NCBI RefSeq assembly: GCF_900129085.1 | Contig: NZ_FQUF01000024.1 | Coordinates: 1-36,622, forward strand | Length of the DNA: 36,622 nucleotides | Reading direction: 5' to 3' | DNA from: Atopostipes suicloacalis DSM 15692 | Lineage (GTDB): Bacteria; Bacillota; Bacilli; Lactobacillales; Carnobacteriaceae_A | Shown: positions 7,834 to 15,782 of the stretch, piece after piece | Layout of the letters: every line of letters begins with the position of its first letter | Numbering within the stretch: the first letter of the stretch is position 1 | Program-made: the position numbers and the translations under genes | The notes under the pieces: generated by a model | Databases searched by the model: none | Told to the model about the DNA's origin: nothing | The model's input: only the letters and a program-made list of their open reading frames with translations

Positions 7834-9015
7834 TTATAAATCATCTGGGTCAACTATGTATGTATTTACAGCTTCCCCATTTTGTAATTCTAAAATCGTT
7901 ACAGATTTTGAAGGATTATGCATATCATCGTATGAAAAAGTTCCTGTTACCCCTTCAAAATTCTCTGTTTCTGCAAGAGCTTCATTAATTTCTTGACGAT
8001 TTTCAGAACCTGCCCGTTCAATTGCATCACGCATGACATAAGCTGCATCATAAGCCATAGCAGCAAACATATCAGGCTCAGATCCAAAGCGTTCTGTATA
8101 ATTTTCAACAAACTGATTAACTAAAGAATTTTCATTTAATACTGTAAATTGAGTGGTGTAGTATACATCATTTAGATTTTCTGGTCCTGCTAAGTCAATC
8201 AAAGCTTGATTTCCAAAACCATCCGGTGCTAAAATAGGTTGATCAAGTCCTATTTCACGTGCTTGTCGAACAATTGGTCCACCTTCTTCATAATAACCAG
8301 TCACTAATAACACATCAAAATCACGTTCATTTAAACTTGTTAAGGTTGCATTGAAATCTGTTTGTCCTGCTGTAAAGTTCTCTTTAACAACAACTTCACC
8401 AGAAAAAGTCTCTTCAAAAAAGTCAACTAAGCCAATTGAATAATCACTAGAGTTATCCATTAAGATTGCAACTTTTTGCGCACCTAAATCTTTTTCGGCA
8501 AACCGTGCCAAAGCACCTCCTTGGTAACTATCCGGAAAGGCTACACGCCAACCCCATTCTTCCACAGTATCATCAGAAGCTACCGTGTAATTATCAGCGG
8601 ATGCCGAAGGTGAAAGTGTCGGTACTTCATGTTTTGAAGAACTTTGTAAAGCTGTTTTAGAAGAGCCAGAAGTATCTGCACCCAAGATGGCATCTACATT
8701 ATCCTGTGTCGCTAAGCGCGTAGCCAATTGAGCTGCTTCTGTATCTTCTGATGTATAATCATAATTTACAAGCTCAATTTCTTTACCATCTAATACTCCT
8801 CCGTCTTCATTAATTTCATCTATTGCCATCTTTATAGCATTTTCTTGGGGCGTTCCATAAGCGGAAACAGATCCAGTAGTAGCAAATATAGTCCCTAGAG
8901 TTACTTCTTCATCTTCATTAGCTGCATTGCCTCCAGCTCCTGTCCGACTTCCACAACCTGCTGCAAACAATGCAGTTGCGGCCAACATACCTACTAATCC
9001 CTTTTTCAAATTCAT
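7834..9015 (-). CDS. livJ: Branched-chain amino acid binding lipoprotein LivJ (operon copy)
   Basis: A 393-aa substrate-binding lipoprotein (type I periplasmic-binding fold, Peripla_BP_6). The signal peptide ends LFAAG-C21. The mature part starts VTLGTIFATTGSVSAYGTPQ, the ligand-binding first strand of LivJ, followed by AIDEINEDGGVLDGKEIELV and AILGADTSGSSKTAL; SPSASADNYT is the loop before the hinge. The start at 9015 is chosen because GGAGGAG lies 8 nt upstream. An in-frame upstream ATG at 9060 falls inside the leader terminator's T-run and is unlikely. Expression depends on reading through the attenuator at 9057-9080. The paralogue at 9343-10500 shares most motifs. Confidence 0.93.
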   Translation of the reverse strand: MNLKKGLVGMLAATALFAAGCGSRTGAGGNAANEDEEVTLGTIFATTGSVSAYGTPQENAIKMAIDEINEDGGVLDGKEIELVNYDYTSEDTEAAQLATRLATQDNVDAILGADTSGSSKTALQSSSKHEVPTLSPSASADNYTVASDDTVEEWGWRVAFPDSYQGGALARFAEKDLGAQKVAILMDNSSDYSIGLVDFFEETFSGEVVVKENFTAGQTDFNATLTSLNERDFDVLLVTGYYEEGGPIVRQAREIGLDQPILAPDGFGNQALIDLAGPENLNDVYYTTQFTVLNENSLVNQFVENYTERFGSEPDMFAAMAYDAAYVMRDAIERAGSENRQEINEALAETENFEGVTGTFSYDDMHNPSKSVTILELQNGEAVNTYIVDPDDL

Positions 9016-9056
9016 TTTTTCTACTCCTCCTATTTTTTTGTCATCAAAATAAAAAA

Positions 9057-9080
9057 ACAAGCCTCTTTTTAAAGGCTTGT
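9057..9080 (-). terminator. Attenuator terminator in the livJHMGF leader
   Basis: A perfect 8-bp stem (ACAAGCCT with AGGCTTGT), 8-nt loop, followed on the minus strand by seven T's. It stands between the Ile-rich leader peptide ORF and livJ, so it must be bypassed for the operon to be expressed. Confidence 0.88.
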
Positions 9081-9098
9081 CTTAGTAAATTTTTTAGA

Positions 9099-9173
9099 AT
9101 TACTATTACGAGCCCTGCTTTGTAATGTACAAATAGGACTCTTGTAAAAAGAATCCTGCTACGTAATAATAAT
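9099..9173 (-). promoter_or_regulatory. Antiterminator and pairing segments of the Ile attenuator
   Basis: The last Ile codons and Thr codon of the leader (9162-9173, ATTATTATTACG) can pair with a downstream segment (9099-9110, CGTAATAGTAAT) by 11 Watson-Crick pairs and one G-U. The overlapping GGCTCGT (9108-9114) can instead pair, with one mismatch, with the 5' arm of the terminator (ACAAGCC). A ribosome stalled at the Ile codons would block the first pairing and favour the second, preventing termination. A local hairpin (AGGATTCTT with AAGAGTCCT) lies between. Confidence 0.7.
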
Positions 9174-9248
9174 AATGACTAAATGATTAGAAGGTAATTG
9201 ATATATAGATGTATTTGAATGCATTTTATTCATTTTTTGATCATACAT
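9159..9248 (-). CDS. Ile-rich leader peptide of the livJHMGF operon (29 aa)
   Basis: A 29-codon ORF with a strong ribosome site (GGAGG, 8 nt before the ATG at 9248). It starts MYDQKMNKMHS and ends HLVIIIIT, that is Leu-Val followed by four consecutive ATT isoleucine codons, Thr and stop. It lies about 23 nt downstream of the predicted transcription start and about 80 bases before an intrinsic terminator. This is the layout of a classical amino-acid leader peptide: slow decoding of Ile (and Leu/Val) codons when branched-chain amino acids are scarce would change RNA folding and allow transcription into livJ. The peptide itself probably has no other function. Confidence 0.8.
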   Translation of the reverse strand: MYDQKMNKMHSNTSIYQLPSNHLVIIIIT

Positions 9249-9277
9249 TTTGCTTACCTCCATCAAATATTTCATTT

Positions 9278-9305
9278 ATTATAGCAGATTCATTAACGTT
9301 GTCAA
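9278..9305 (-). promoter_or_regulatory. Promoter of the livJHMGF operon
   Basis: A near-consensus sigma-A promoter on the minus strand: TTGACA (9300-9305), 16-bp spacer, TGC-TATAAT (9278-9283) with an extended -10. The expected start is about 9271, just before the leader peptide. Confidence 0.88.
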
Positions 9306-9342
9306 ATGTTATTCTAATTTATATCTAATAAAACTTTTTTCT

Positions 9343-10500
9343 TTAAAAATTCGGATCTACTTCATAAACACCCACTTCTTCATTGTCTTGAATCTCTATA
9401 ATGTTAACTGTTTTTACAGGATCATGCTTCTCATCAAAAGAGAACGTTCCAGTAATTCCAGGGAAATCTGTTATATCTTTAAGCGCTTCGTTCACTTCTT
9501 TTGGATCTGAGCTTTCTGCATTTTCAATTGCTTCTTTTAACACATATACAGAGTCATAAGCCAAACCGGTAAACATATCTGCCTCAATATTAAACTCATC
9601 TTTATAGTTTGAAACGAATTCTTGTACGGCAGGATCTTCAGACGTTACAACAAAGTGACTTGTATAATAGATATCATTCATATTCTCTGCACCAGCTAAA
9701 TCACGAAGAATCTCATTTCCCATTCCATCTGGTCCAAGAATTGGCTGCTTAAGACCCATTTCTCTTGATTGTTTTATAATAGGTCCTGCTTCTTCATAAT
9801 ATCCCGGAACATAAAGAACATCAAAATCTAGATCTTTAATATTAGTGAGTACAGCACTAAAGTCTGTTTCTCCTTCCGAAAAATTTTCAGATGCTACAAT
9901 TTCACCATCAAATATTGTTCCAAATGTTTCAGTTAATCCAATCGCATAATCACTAGAATTATCACTTAATATCACTGCTTTTTTAGCATTTAATTCATCA
10001 TTTGCAAATTGAGCCAACGCACTTCCTTGAAAAGAGTTTGTGAAGCTTGTGCGCCATGCATAAGGATGAACATCTCCATTAGAATCGGTTAATACGCCAT
10101 CATCTGTTGCAGTCGGAGACATAATAGGTACCTCTGCCGTATTTGCACTTGGTATTGCTGCTTGCATAGAGCCAGTCGTTGCAGGACCAATAATTGCTGC
10201 AACTTGGTCTCTTGTTCCCAAACGCGTAGTGAGACTTGCTGCTTCTGTTTCATCAGTTTTAGTATCATATTCTATGACTTCAACTTGCTTTCCGTTGATT
10301 CCTCCATCTTCATTAATTTCAGCAACAGCCATATGTACTGCGTTATTCATAGACGTTCCATAAGCTGCTGCTGAACCGGTTAATTCAAACATAGAACCAA
10401 TCTTAATGGAATCGGTCTCTCCTGCTTCTCCCTGACTCCCACAACCAGCTATAATAATTAACATCATTCCTAAAACAAAAAATTTTATACTCTTTTTCAT
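9343..10500 (-). CDS. Second branched-chain amino acid binding lipoprotein (LivJ paralogue)
   Basis: 385 aa, a Peripla_BP_6 lipoprotein with a signal peptide ending IIIAG-C20. It has the same landmarks as the downstream livJ: IKIGSMFELTGSAAAYGTSM, MAVAEINEDGGINGKQVEVI, AAIIGPATTGSMQAAI, MSPTATDD and LDFDVLYVPGYYEEAGPIIK. It presumably feeds the same LivHMGF channel with a different preference; the leader composition (Leu/Val here, Ile for the other) makes a division of labour plausible, but this is inference. The start at 10500 is chosen for GGAG 6 nt upstream; an in-frame GTG at 10512 is less likely. No strong terminator follows, so some readthrough into the livJ promoter region is possible. 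Confidence 0.9.
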   Translation of the reverse strand: MKKSIKFFVLGMMLIIIAGCGSQGEAGETDSIKIGSMFELTGSAAAYGTSMNNAVHMAVAEINEDGGINGKQVEVIEYDTKTDETEAASLTTRLGTRDQVAAIIGPATTGSMQAAIPSANTAEVPIMSPTATDDGVLTDSNGDVHPYAWRTSFTNSFQGSALAQFANDELNAKKAVILSDNSSDYAIGLTETFGTIFDGEIVASENFSEGETDFSAVLTNIKDLDFDVLYVPGYYEEAGPIIKQSREMGLKQPILGPDGMGNEILRDLAGAENMNDIYYTSHFVVTSEDPAVQEFVSNYKDEFNIEADMFTGLAYDSVYVLKEAIENAESSDPKEVNEALKDITDFPGITGTFSFDEKHDPVKTVNIIEIQDNEEVGVYEVDPNF

Positions 10501-10550
10501 ATTTTTCTCCACCTTATAAATATTTCAACATTCATCAAAAAACCAAAAAA

Positions 10551-10589
10551 GGACGAGCTATTCTTCGTATTGAAGAATTAGGCTCGCCC
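10551..10589 (-). terminator. Attenuator terminator in the leader of the second livJ
   Basis: A long hairpin: GGGCGAGC/GCTCGTCC at the base with one G-U, and TTCTTC/GAAGAA above. On the minus strand it is followed by TTTTTTGGTTTTTT. It lies about 50 bp upstream of the gene and downstream of the Leu-rich leader ORF. Confidence 0.88.
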
Positions 10590-10598
10590 TTTAAACTT

Positions 10599-10699
10599 TC
10601 ATTAGTTAAGGAGAGCCTCATTTAAAAACTAAAGAGGGCTCTCCATAATCTACGTAATGCTCTGCATGTAGATTAGGTAGGTCCCTACTTAACTAATAA
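10599..10699 (-). promoter_or_regulatory. Antiterminator and pairing segments of the Leu/Val attenuator
   Basis: The leader's final Leu-Leu-Val-Lys codons (10688-10699, TTATTAGTTAAG) can pair with 10599-10610 (CTTAACTAATGA) through 11 Watson-Crick pairs plus one G-U, the same quality as in the Ile leader. The adjoining AGGCTCTCC (10610-10618) can pair with the terminator's 5' arm (GGCGAGCC) with one mismatch, or with GGAGAGCC at 10637-10644. Two further hairpins lie in between: TAATCTAC/GTAGATTA and GTAGG/CCTAC. The alternative foldings fit ribosome-controlled antitermination. Confidence 0.7.
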
Positions 10700-10777
10700 T
10701 AATAATAAATTTTGATTTAATGAAAAGAAGCCAGAAAATAGACGCTTTTTATCTTTTAGTTTGAAATCTGTTTGCAT
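10685..10777 (-). CDS. Leu/Val-rich leader peptide of the second livJ (30 aa)
   Basis: A 30-codon ORF with AGGAGG 9 nt before the ATG at 10777. It starts MQTDFKLKDKKR and ends SLNQNLLLLLVK, with five consecutive TTA leucine codons followed by a valine codon, Lys and stop. Its position between a promoter and an intrinsic terminator, and its codon run matching the cargo of the downstream binding protein, mark it as an attenuation leader. All five Leu codons are TTA, read by a single tRNA species, which would make stalling sensitive to charged tRNA-Leu(UAA). Confidence 0.8.
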   Translation of the reverse strand: MQTDFKLKDKKRLFSGFFSLNQNLLLLLVK

Positions 10778-10809
10778 TATTTTTGGCCTCCTAAAAAGTT
10801 GTTGAAGTT

Positions 10810-10838
10810 ATTCTAATCGATTACACATAAATATGCAA
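10810..10838 (-). promoter_or_regulatory. Promoter of the second livJ
   Basis: Minus strand: TTGCAT (10833-10838), 17-bp spacer, TAGAAT (10810-10815). The expected start is about 10803, about 26 nt before the leader ATG. Confidence 0.7.
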
Positions 10839-10867
10839 GTCTTTTAACTGTTTTTTAATAAAAAAAT

Positions 10868-10899
10868 AAAGCACTATTCGATTTAACGAACAATGCTTT
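10868..10899 (-). terminator. Terminator of the ABC exporter operon
   Basis: A hairpin with AAAGCA/TGCTTT at the base and TTCG/CGAA above, followed on the minus strand by TATTTTTTTATT. It lies 28 bp after the stop of the exporter gene. Confidence 0.8.
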
Positions 10900-10926
10900 A
10901 TAATCTATATAAAAAAATGAAATAAT

Positions 10927-12696
10927 CTATTCTTCAGCAAACTGCGATTGATATAAATCAGCATAGAAACCATTTTGCTCGATTAATTCATCATGATTCC
11001 CTGTTTCAATAATAGTTCCTTGATCCATCACTAAAATTAAATCGGCATTTCGAATGGTAGATAGACGGTGAGCAATTACAAAACTTGTTCGTCCCTCCAT
11101 AACTTTATCCATCGCACTTTGAATTAATTGTTCTAGTCTTGTATCAACAGAACTCGTTGCTTCATCTAAAATTAAAATATCCGGGTCACTAATAATCGCC
11201 CGTGCTATGGTTATCAATTGCTTTTGTCCCTGTGAAATTCCATCACCATCTGGATCAATGACTTCATCATAGCCATCAGGAAGAGTTCGTATAAAATGAT
11301 TTACGTTTGCGATATTCGCAGATTTTATAATTTCTTCTTCTGTCGCATTTTTATCTCCAAAGCGAATGTTTTCAGCTATAGTATCTTCAAATAACCAAGC
11401 ATCTTGTAATACAAGACCGATGTGGTCGCGAAGATTCTGACGAGAAACTTCAGAAATATCCACATTGTCTATATAAATAGCTCCACCCAGAATCTCATAA
11501 AATCTTAAAATTAAATTAATCAGTGTCGTTTTTCCTGCACCGGTTGGACCTACAATAGCTACGGTATCCCCTGGCTTTACTGTAAAGTTAATGTCGTTCA
11601 TTAAAATATTATCAGAGGAATAACCAAACTGAACATGATCAAAAACAACTTCGCCTTTAACTTTTTCAGGCAATTGTTGGGTTTCGTTTGAAAAATCTTC
11701 TTCTTCTTGATCTAAAAGTTCAAAAACTCGAGCACTTGCAGCTCCAGCATTCTGCATAGCTCCACTCATCTCGGTCATTTGATTAATGGCTTGGTTGATT
11801 TGGCTTACATATTGAACTAAAGCTTGTAAATTTCCTAAGGTAACCGTTCCTTTAATCACTTGACTTCCGGAGGTTAATGCTACAACGACATAGGCCATAT
11901 CTGCAGTAAAACGAGTGACCGGCGTAACTAACCCTGAACGGAAACTCGCTGTCGCTCCAGCTCGTGCTAATCTAGCATTCATGTCTTTAAATTGATTTAA
12001 AGATTCTTCTTCTTGGTTATAAACTTTCATTTCTGTAAAGCCACTTAAATGTTCTTGAGTTAAAGCAAATAAACTACCTAAAGCTTTTGTTTGCTCTTTC
12101 CAAATGGGTTGTCCCCACTGAACAAGTAAACGTGAAAGAACAAGGGCTAAAAACATCATAATAAATATAGTAATTAAAACCTGTGGTCGAATCGCAATAA
12201 TCATAACGATAGAAAAAATAATTTGTAAAATTCCCATAATTGTAGGAGAGAAAGTCTGCGTTAAAAAGTTTGATACAGACTCAACATCGCTTGTTACTCG
12301 GCTTAGTATGTCTCCTAATTTATGATCATCAAAATAAGAAACTGGTAAACGATTCATTTTATTACTAATATCATTTCTTAAATCAAACATAGATTTTTGA
12401 ACGACACCAGATATAAAGAATGTAGAGAAATAACGTCCAATCATATTTAATGCTCCACGTAAACCGTAAATAATCATAATCTGGAGTATATACGAATAAT
12501 TCATGCTTGCTCCAGGTACTCCTTGAGCAAGATCAATAACATTCTCACCAATTTCAGTGATCGCTAGTCCTAAGATAAAAGGCTCTAATCCTGCTGTAAC
12601 AACAACCACTAAGATCATTATAATCCCAATAAAAAACTGTCCTTTATATTTTTTAATATAAGGCCATACTCGTCGTAACTCAATTATATCTTTCAT
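10927..12696 (-). CDS. Heterodimeric ABC exporter, subunit with canonical Walker B (EfrB/YfiC-like)
   Basis: 589 aa: six transmembrane helices (about 1-320) fused to a nucleotide-binding domain. Walker A is GPTGAGKTT, Walker B ILILDEATSSVD with the catalytic Glu, and the H-loop is IAHRLSTI. The signature is ISQGQKQLITIARA, with the Gly-to-Gln change seen in the canonical-Walker-B half of asymmetric exporters (TM287/288, EfrAB, LmrCD type). It overlaps the partner gene by 4 bp (ATGA), so the two are translationally coupled. The pair probably exports drugs or other amphipathic compounds; the substrate cannot be read from the sequence. Confidence 0.88.
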   Translation of the reverse strand: MKDIIELRRVWPYIKKYKGQFFIGIIMILVVVVTAGLEPFILGLAITEIGENVIDLAQGVPGASMNYSYILQIMIIYGLRGALNMIGRYFSTFFISGVVQKSMFDLRNDISNKMNRLPVSYFDDHKLGDILSRVTSDVESVSNFLTQTFSPTIMGILQIIFSIVMIIAIRPQVLITIFIMMFLALVLSRLLVQWGQPIWKEQTKALGSLFALTQEHLSGFTEMKVYNQEEESLNQFKDMNARLARAGATASFRSGLVTPVTRFTADMAYVVVALTSGSQVIKGTVTLGNLQALVQYVSQINQAINQMTEMSGAMQNAGAASARVFELLDQEEEDFSNETQQLPEKVKGEVVFDHVQFGYSSDNILMNDINFTVKPGDTVAIVGPTGAGKTTLINLILRFYEILGGAIYIDNVDISEVSRQNLRDHIGLVLQDAWLFEDTIAENIRFGDKNATEEEIIKSANIANVNHFIRTLPDGYDEVIDPDGDGISQGQKQLITIARAIISDPDILILDEATSSVDTRLEQLIQSAMDKVMEGRTSFVIAHRLSTIRNADLILVMDQGTIIETGNHDELIEQNGFYADLYQSQFAEE

Positions 12697-14423
12697 CCGT
12701 ATAATTCCTCCTCGCTTAGCTGTGTACGAGCAATTTCTAGATAGAGGTCACTATTTTGTAGTAATTCTTGATGTGTTCCTATATCTACGATCTCACCTTC
12801 ATTAAGTACAATGATTTGATCAGCATTTGTTATTGAAGAAACACGTTGAGCTACGATAAATGTTAATGCATCTGTAGTCTCTTCAGAAAGTAGGTTTCTT
12901 ACCTTCGCATCTGTTTTAAAATCCAGAGCAGAAAAACTATCATCAAATATATAAATTTCAGGCTTATCAATAATAGCTCGCGCAATGGCTAAGCGTTGAC
13001 GTTGACCACCAGAAAAGTTTGTTCCGCCTTCTACAAGATCCGAACTGTATTTCTTTTCAAGTCTTTGAATAAAATCATAAGCTTGAGAAATAGACGTTGC
13101 ATGATCAAAATCTGGTTGTTCAGCCTCTTCTTTACCAAATTTTAAGTTATCAGCAATTGTTCCACTAAAAAGTAAAGATTTTTGTGGAGTATAACCAATC
13201 TTATCTCTTAAAGCCTCTAAGTTATACTCTCTAACATCTACTCCATCGACTAAAATTTTCCCTTTAGTCACATCATACAGTCGTGGAATTAATTGAATAA
13301 TCGTTGACTTTCCACTCCCTGTAGAACCGATAAAAGCGACTGTCTGCCCCTTATGAGCTTTAAAAGAAATGTCTTTTAAAACAGGTTCATCTGCATCAGG
13401 ATATTGGAAATAAACATTTTGAAATTCAACTTCTCCTCTAGTTTCTGTCTCGGTGACACCATCTTTATTCAAATGAATGGATGGATCTGTATCCATAATT
13501 TCTTTGAGACGACTAGCACTTACTGAAGCACGAGGATACATAATAAATAATTGAGCAAGTATTAGTAAAGAAAACAATGCTTGGAAACTATACTCAATAA
13601 AAGCAGTCAAAATCCCAATTTGCATATTGCCTAATTCAATTTGTCGAGAACCAAAAAGCATAATAATAATAATCATGCTTATAATTACAAAACTAAAAGC
13701 TGGATCTGTAATGCCTAATGTTCTAAATAACTTCAAACTATTATTTTTATATAAATTATTTACATCTTTAAAACGATTAAAGCGATTTTCTTCCTGAGTG
13801 AAAGAGCGAATCACTCGAGAACCATTAATATTTTCTCTAAAAATCCCATTAATGCGATCTAGGTTCTTTTGTTGTTTTTCAGATAACGGACGTACAAATT
13901 TAGCTATAAAATAAATAATACCGACCATTATAAATAATGCCGGAATTAAAATAATCATTAAATTTGAACTGATTTTTAACATCATTATTATAGTTGTAAT
14001 TGTCATCAATGGAGCCATTATCCCCATGCGTAAAATTTGATCCGCAAATTGCATCAAAACAAAAGCATCGGTAGAAATACGTGTCGTTAGCGACGCTACC
14101 CCCATCTCTTTATATTGGTCATGCGAAAAATTTGTCATTTTTTCATAAACTTCATTACGCATTTCTTCGGTCATTCTTGCTGTTGCTAGTGAACTTCCAT
14201 ATGTGTTTACTGTTCGACCTACAAAGCCAATAATTCCTAAACCTACCATCCACCAACCAATAGTTATTGCTTTATCAAAATCACCTGATATTAGAGCAGT
14301 ATCGATCATTGCTCCTAGTAAAGTAGGTAGTCCTATCATTGCTGCTACTTTTCCAATGGTTCCTATTAAACTGATGAATACATACCCATGTTGCTTTTTC
14401 AGGTATTGCCACATAAATCCCAT
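12693..14423 (-). CDS. Heterodimeric ABC exporter, subunit with degenerate Walker B (EfrA/YfiB-like)
   Basis: 576 aa, same exporter architecture. Walker A is GSTGSGKST, the signature is the canonical FSGGQRQRLAIARA, and Walker B ends IYIFDDSFSALD, with Asp in place of the catalytic Glu. The H-loop His is replaced (VAQRVSSI), so this subunit supplies the catalytically impaired site. Together with the overlapping downstream subunit this gives one consensus and one degenerate site. ATG at 14423 follows GGAGG by 6-7 nt. A short inverted repeat (ACTGT-aaaa-ACAGT, 14492-14505) lies about 70 bp upstream and might be an operator. Confidence 0.88.
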   Translation of the reverse strand: MGFMWQYLKKQHGYVFISLIGTIGKVAAMIGLPTLLGAMIDTALISGDFDKAITIGWWMVGLGIIGFVGRTVNTYGSSLATARMTEEMRNEVYEKMTNFSHDQYKEMGVASLTTRISTDAFVLMQFADQILRMGIMAPLMTITTIIMMLKISSNLMIILIPALFIMVGIIYFIAKFVRPLSEKQQKNLDRINGIFRENINGSRVIRSFTQEENRFNRFKDVNNLYKNNSLKLFRTLGITDPAFSFVIISMIIIIMLFGSRQIELGNMQIGILTAFIEYSFQALFSLLILAQLFIMYPRASVSASRLKEIMDTDPSIHLNKDGVTETETRGEVEFQNVYFQYPDADEPVLKDISFKAHKGQTVAFIGSTGSGKSTIIQLIPRLYDVTKGKILVDGVDVREYNLEALRDKIGYTPQKSLLFSGTIADNLKFGKEEAEQPDFDHATSISQAYDFIQRLEKKYSSDLVEGGTNFSGGQRQRLAIARAIIDKPEIYIFDDSFSALDFKTDAKVRNLLSEETTDALTFIVAQRVSSITNADQIIVLNEGEIVDIGTHQELLQNSDLYLEIARTQLSEEELYG

Positions 14424-14567
14424 AAAATTCCTCCTTTTCCACCAAAAACTGTATTCAATCTTACTATATTCTTCATAAATATATGTATGGGACTGTTTTT
14501 ACAGTACTATATATGGTATCTTGTTTCGTGAGCAAAGTCAAAAAAAGATTCAACGAAATTTCTATAA

Positions 14568-14595
14568 AAAAAGGACTTTTTTACTCGGCCTTTTT
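14568..14595 (-). terminator. Terminator of the alpha/beta hydrolase gene
   Basis: A 7-bp AAAAAGG/CCTTTTT stem with a 14-nt loop, 9 bp after the stop; the stem itself ends in a T-run on the minus strand. Confidence 0.65.
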
Positions 14596-14603
14596 AGTCA
14601 TTT

Positions 14604-15617
14604 TTATTTATAGTAATCAATGAAAGAAAAAACAGTTTGATAATAAAGTTCAGGTTCTAAAAATTTTGATTCCGTATGCCCTGCACCTTCAACAATAAAT
14701 GTTTCTTTCTCACTTGTTGGATGGGCATCATACAATTCATAGACCATTGGAGAAGGTACAAAGTCATCTGCGGTCCCATGAATAAATAATGTAGGAGTTT
14801 TTGATTTTGCTACCCAGTCTGTTGTAATTCCGTCGTTGAATAAATTTATATCTGCCCGAGGAACAGCTACTGCACCTGCCATATATAAAGCGGGAAATGC
14901 GGGAAGTTCGAAGCGTTGATATAACTCACTTTCGAATACATCCCAAACACTTGTGTATCCAGAATCTGAAATAACAGCAACAACTTCTTCTGGAAAATTT
15001 TCAAGACCTGAAGCCATTAAAACTGTCCCCGAACCCATAGATTGTCCATGGGTAACAATTTTAGCCTTTGGATGGCGTTTTATTAGTTCACCTAACCAGC
15101 TAACTAAATCATATTTCTCTTTAATCCCCATAGTTAAATATTCACCTTCGCTTTGCCCCATGCTTCGTTGATCATAGCTGAGTACATTGTATCCTTGTTC
15201 ATAATAATGATGAGCGACAGGGTACATATTTTCTTCAGAAACCTGATATCCATGAACCACAACAACCCAGTCATCAGAAGGTTCTTCTTGGTAAAATATA
15301 TGACCACGTAGGGTTAGATCATCATAGCTTGTGATTTCAATTTCTTCTTTTAAATCTTCTGTATCCACTAGCCATTCATCAACTAGTTGATCTTCACTTT
15401 TTTTGGTTTCAACTATAATTTGTTCAGCGCTCTCTCCTTTTGTTTCTACTCCTGAAGGTAAGACATCCGTTACTGGTTCACGATCCTGTCCACCACTATT
15501 AGGTACTAAGGCATAACTAACAAAATAATTCCCTACAAAAATAGTTAATAGGACAATAAAAGTAAATAAAATAGAAAAAATAATTCCTATTCTCTTCTTT
15601 GTAAAATATTTCTTCAA
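14604..15617 (-). CDS. Membrane-anchored alpha/beta hydrolase (YqkD-like serine hydrolase)
   Basis: 337 aa. One N-terminal membrane segment (about 10-38, IGIIFSILFTFIVLLTIFVG) precedes an extracellular spacer and an alpha/beta hydrolase domain (about 95-336). Visible elements are the oxyanion-hole HG (VVVVHGYQ), SYDQRSMGQSEGE, the nucleophile elbow GQSMGSG, the acid in FIHGTADDFVP and the catalytic His in GAGHTES. This family (COG1073, Bacillus YqkD-like) is common in Firmicutes; substrates are mostly unknown, probably esters or lipids at the cell surface. It is monocistronic with its own terminator. Confidence 0.8.
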   Translation of the reverse strand: MKKYFTKKRIGIIFSILFTFIVLLTIFVGNYFVSYALVPNSGGQDREPVTDVLPSGVETKGESAEQIIVETKKSEDQLVDEWLVDTEDLKEEIEITSYDDLTLRGHIFYQEEPSDDWVVVVHGYQVSEENMYPVAHHYYEQGYNVLSYDQRSMGQSEGEYLTMGIKEKYDLVSWLGELIKRHPKAKIVTHGQSMGSGTVLMASGLENFPEEVVAVISDSGYTSVWDVFESELYQRFELPAFPALYMAGAVAVPRADINLFNDGITTDWVAKSKTPTLFIHGTADDFVPSPMVYELYDAHPTSEKETFIVEGAGHTESKFLEPELYYQTVFSFIDYYK

Positions 15618-15782
15618 TATATTTTCTCCTTACTCTGCATAAAAAATATGTAAAACAATATCACCCATTATAGCTATCCATAAACAAATTATCAATTATG
15701 TTTATCATAGTCAAACATTTATAAATTTTAATTTGGATTTAATAGGATAGATTTTTCTCAAAAATTGATTAAATCTATTTAA

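Noticed and set aside
9016-9345. T-box or other riboswitch in the livJ leader
   Set aside because: No T-box sequence (AGGGTGGNACCGCG-like) or specifier-loop layout was found; the leader peptide with an Ile-codon run explains the terminator better.
14492-14505. ACTGT-aaaa-ACAGT as a definite operator for the exporter
   Set aside because: Only 5-bp arms and no regulator gene nearby; mentioned as a possibility but not listed as a site.
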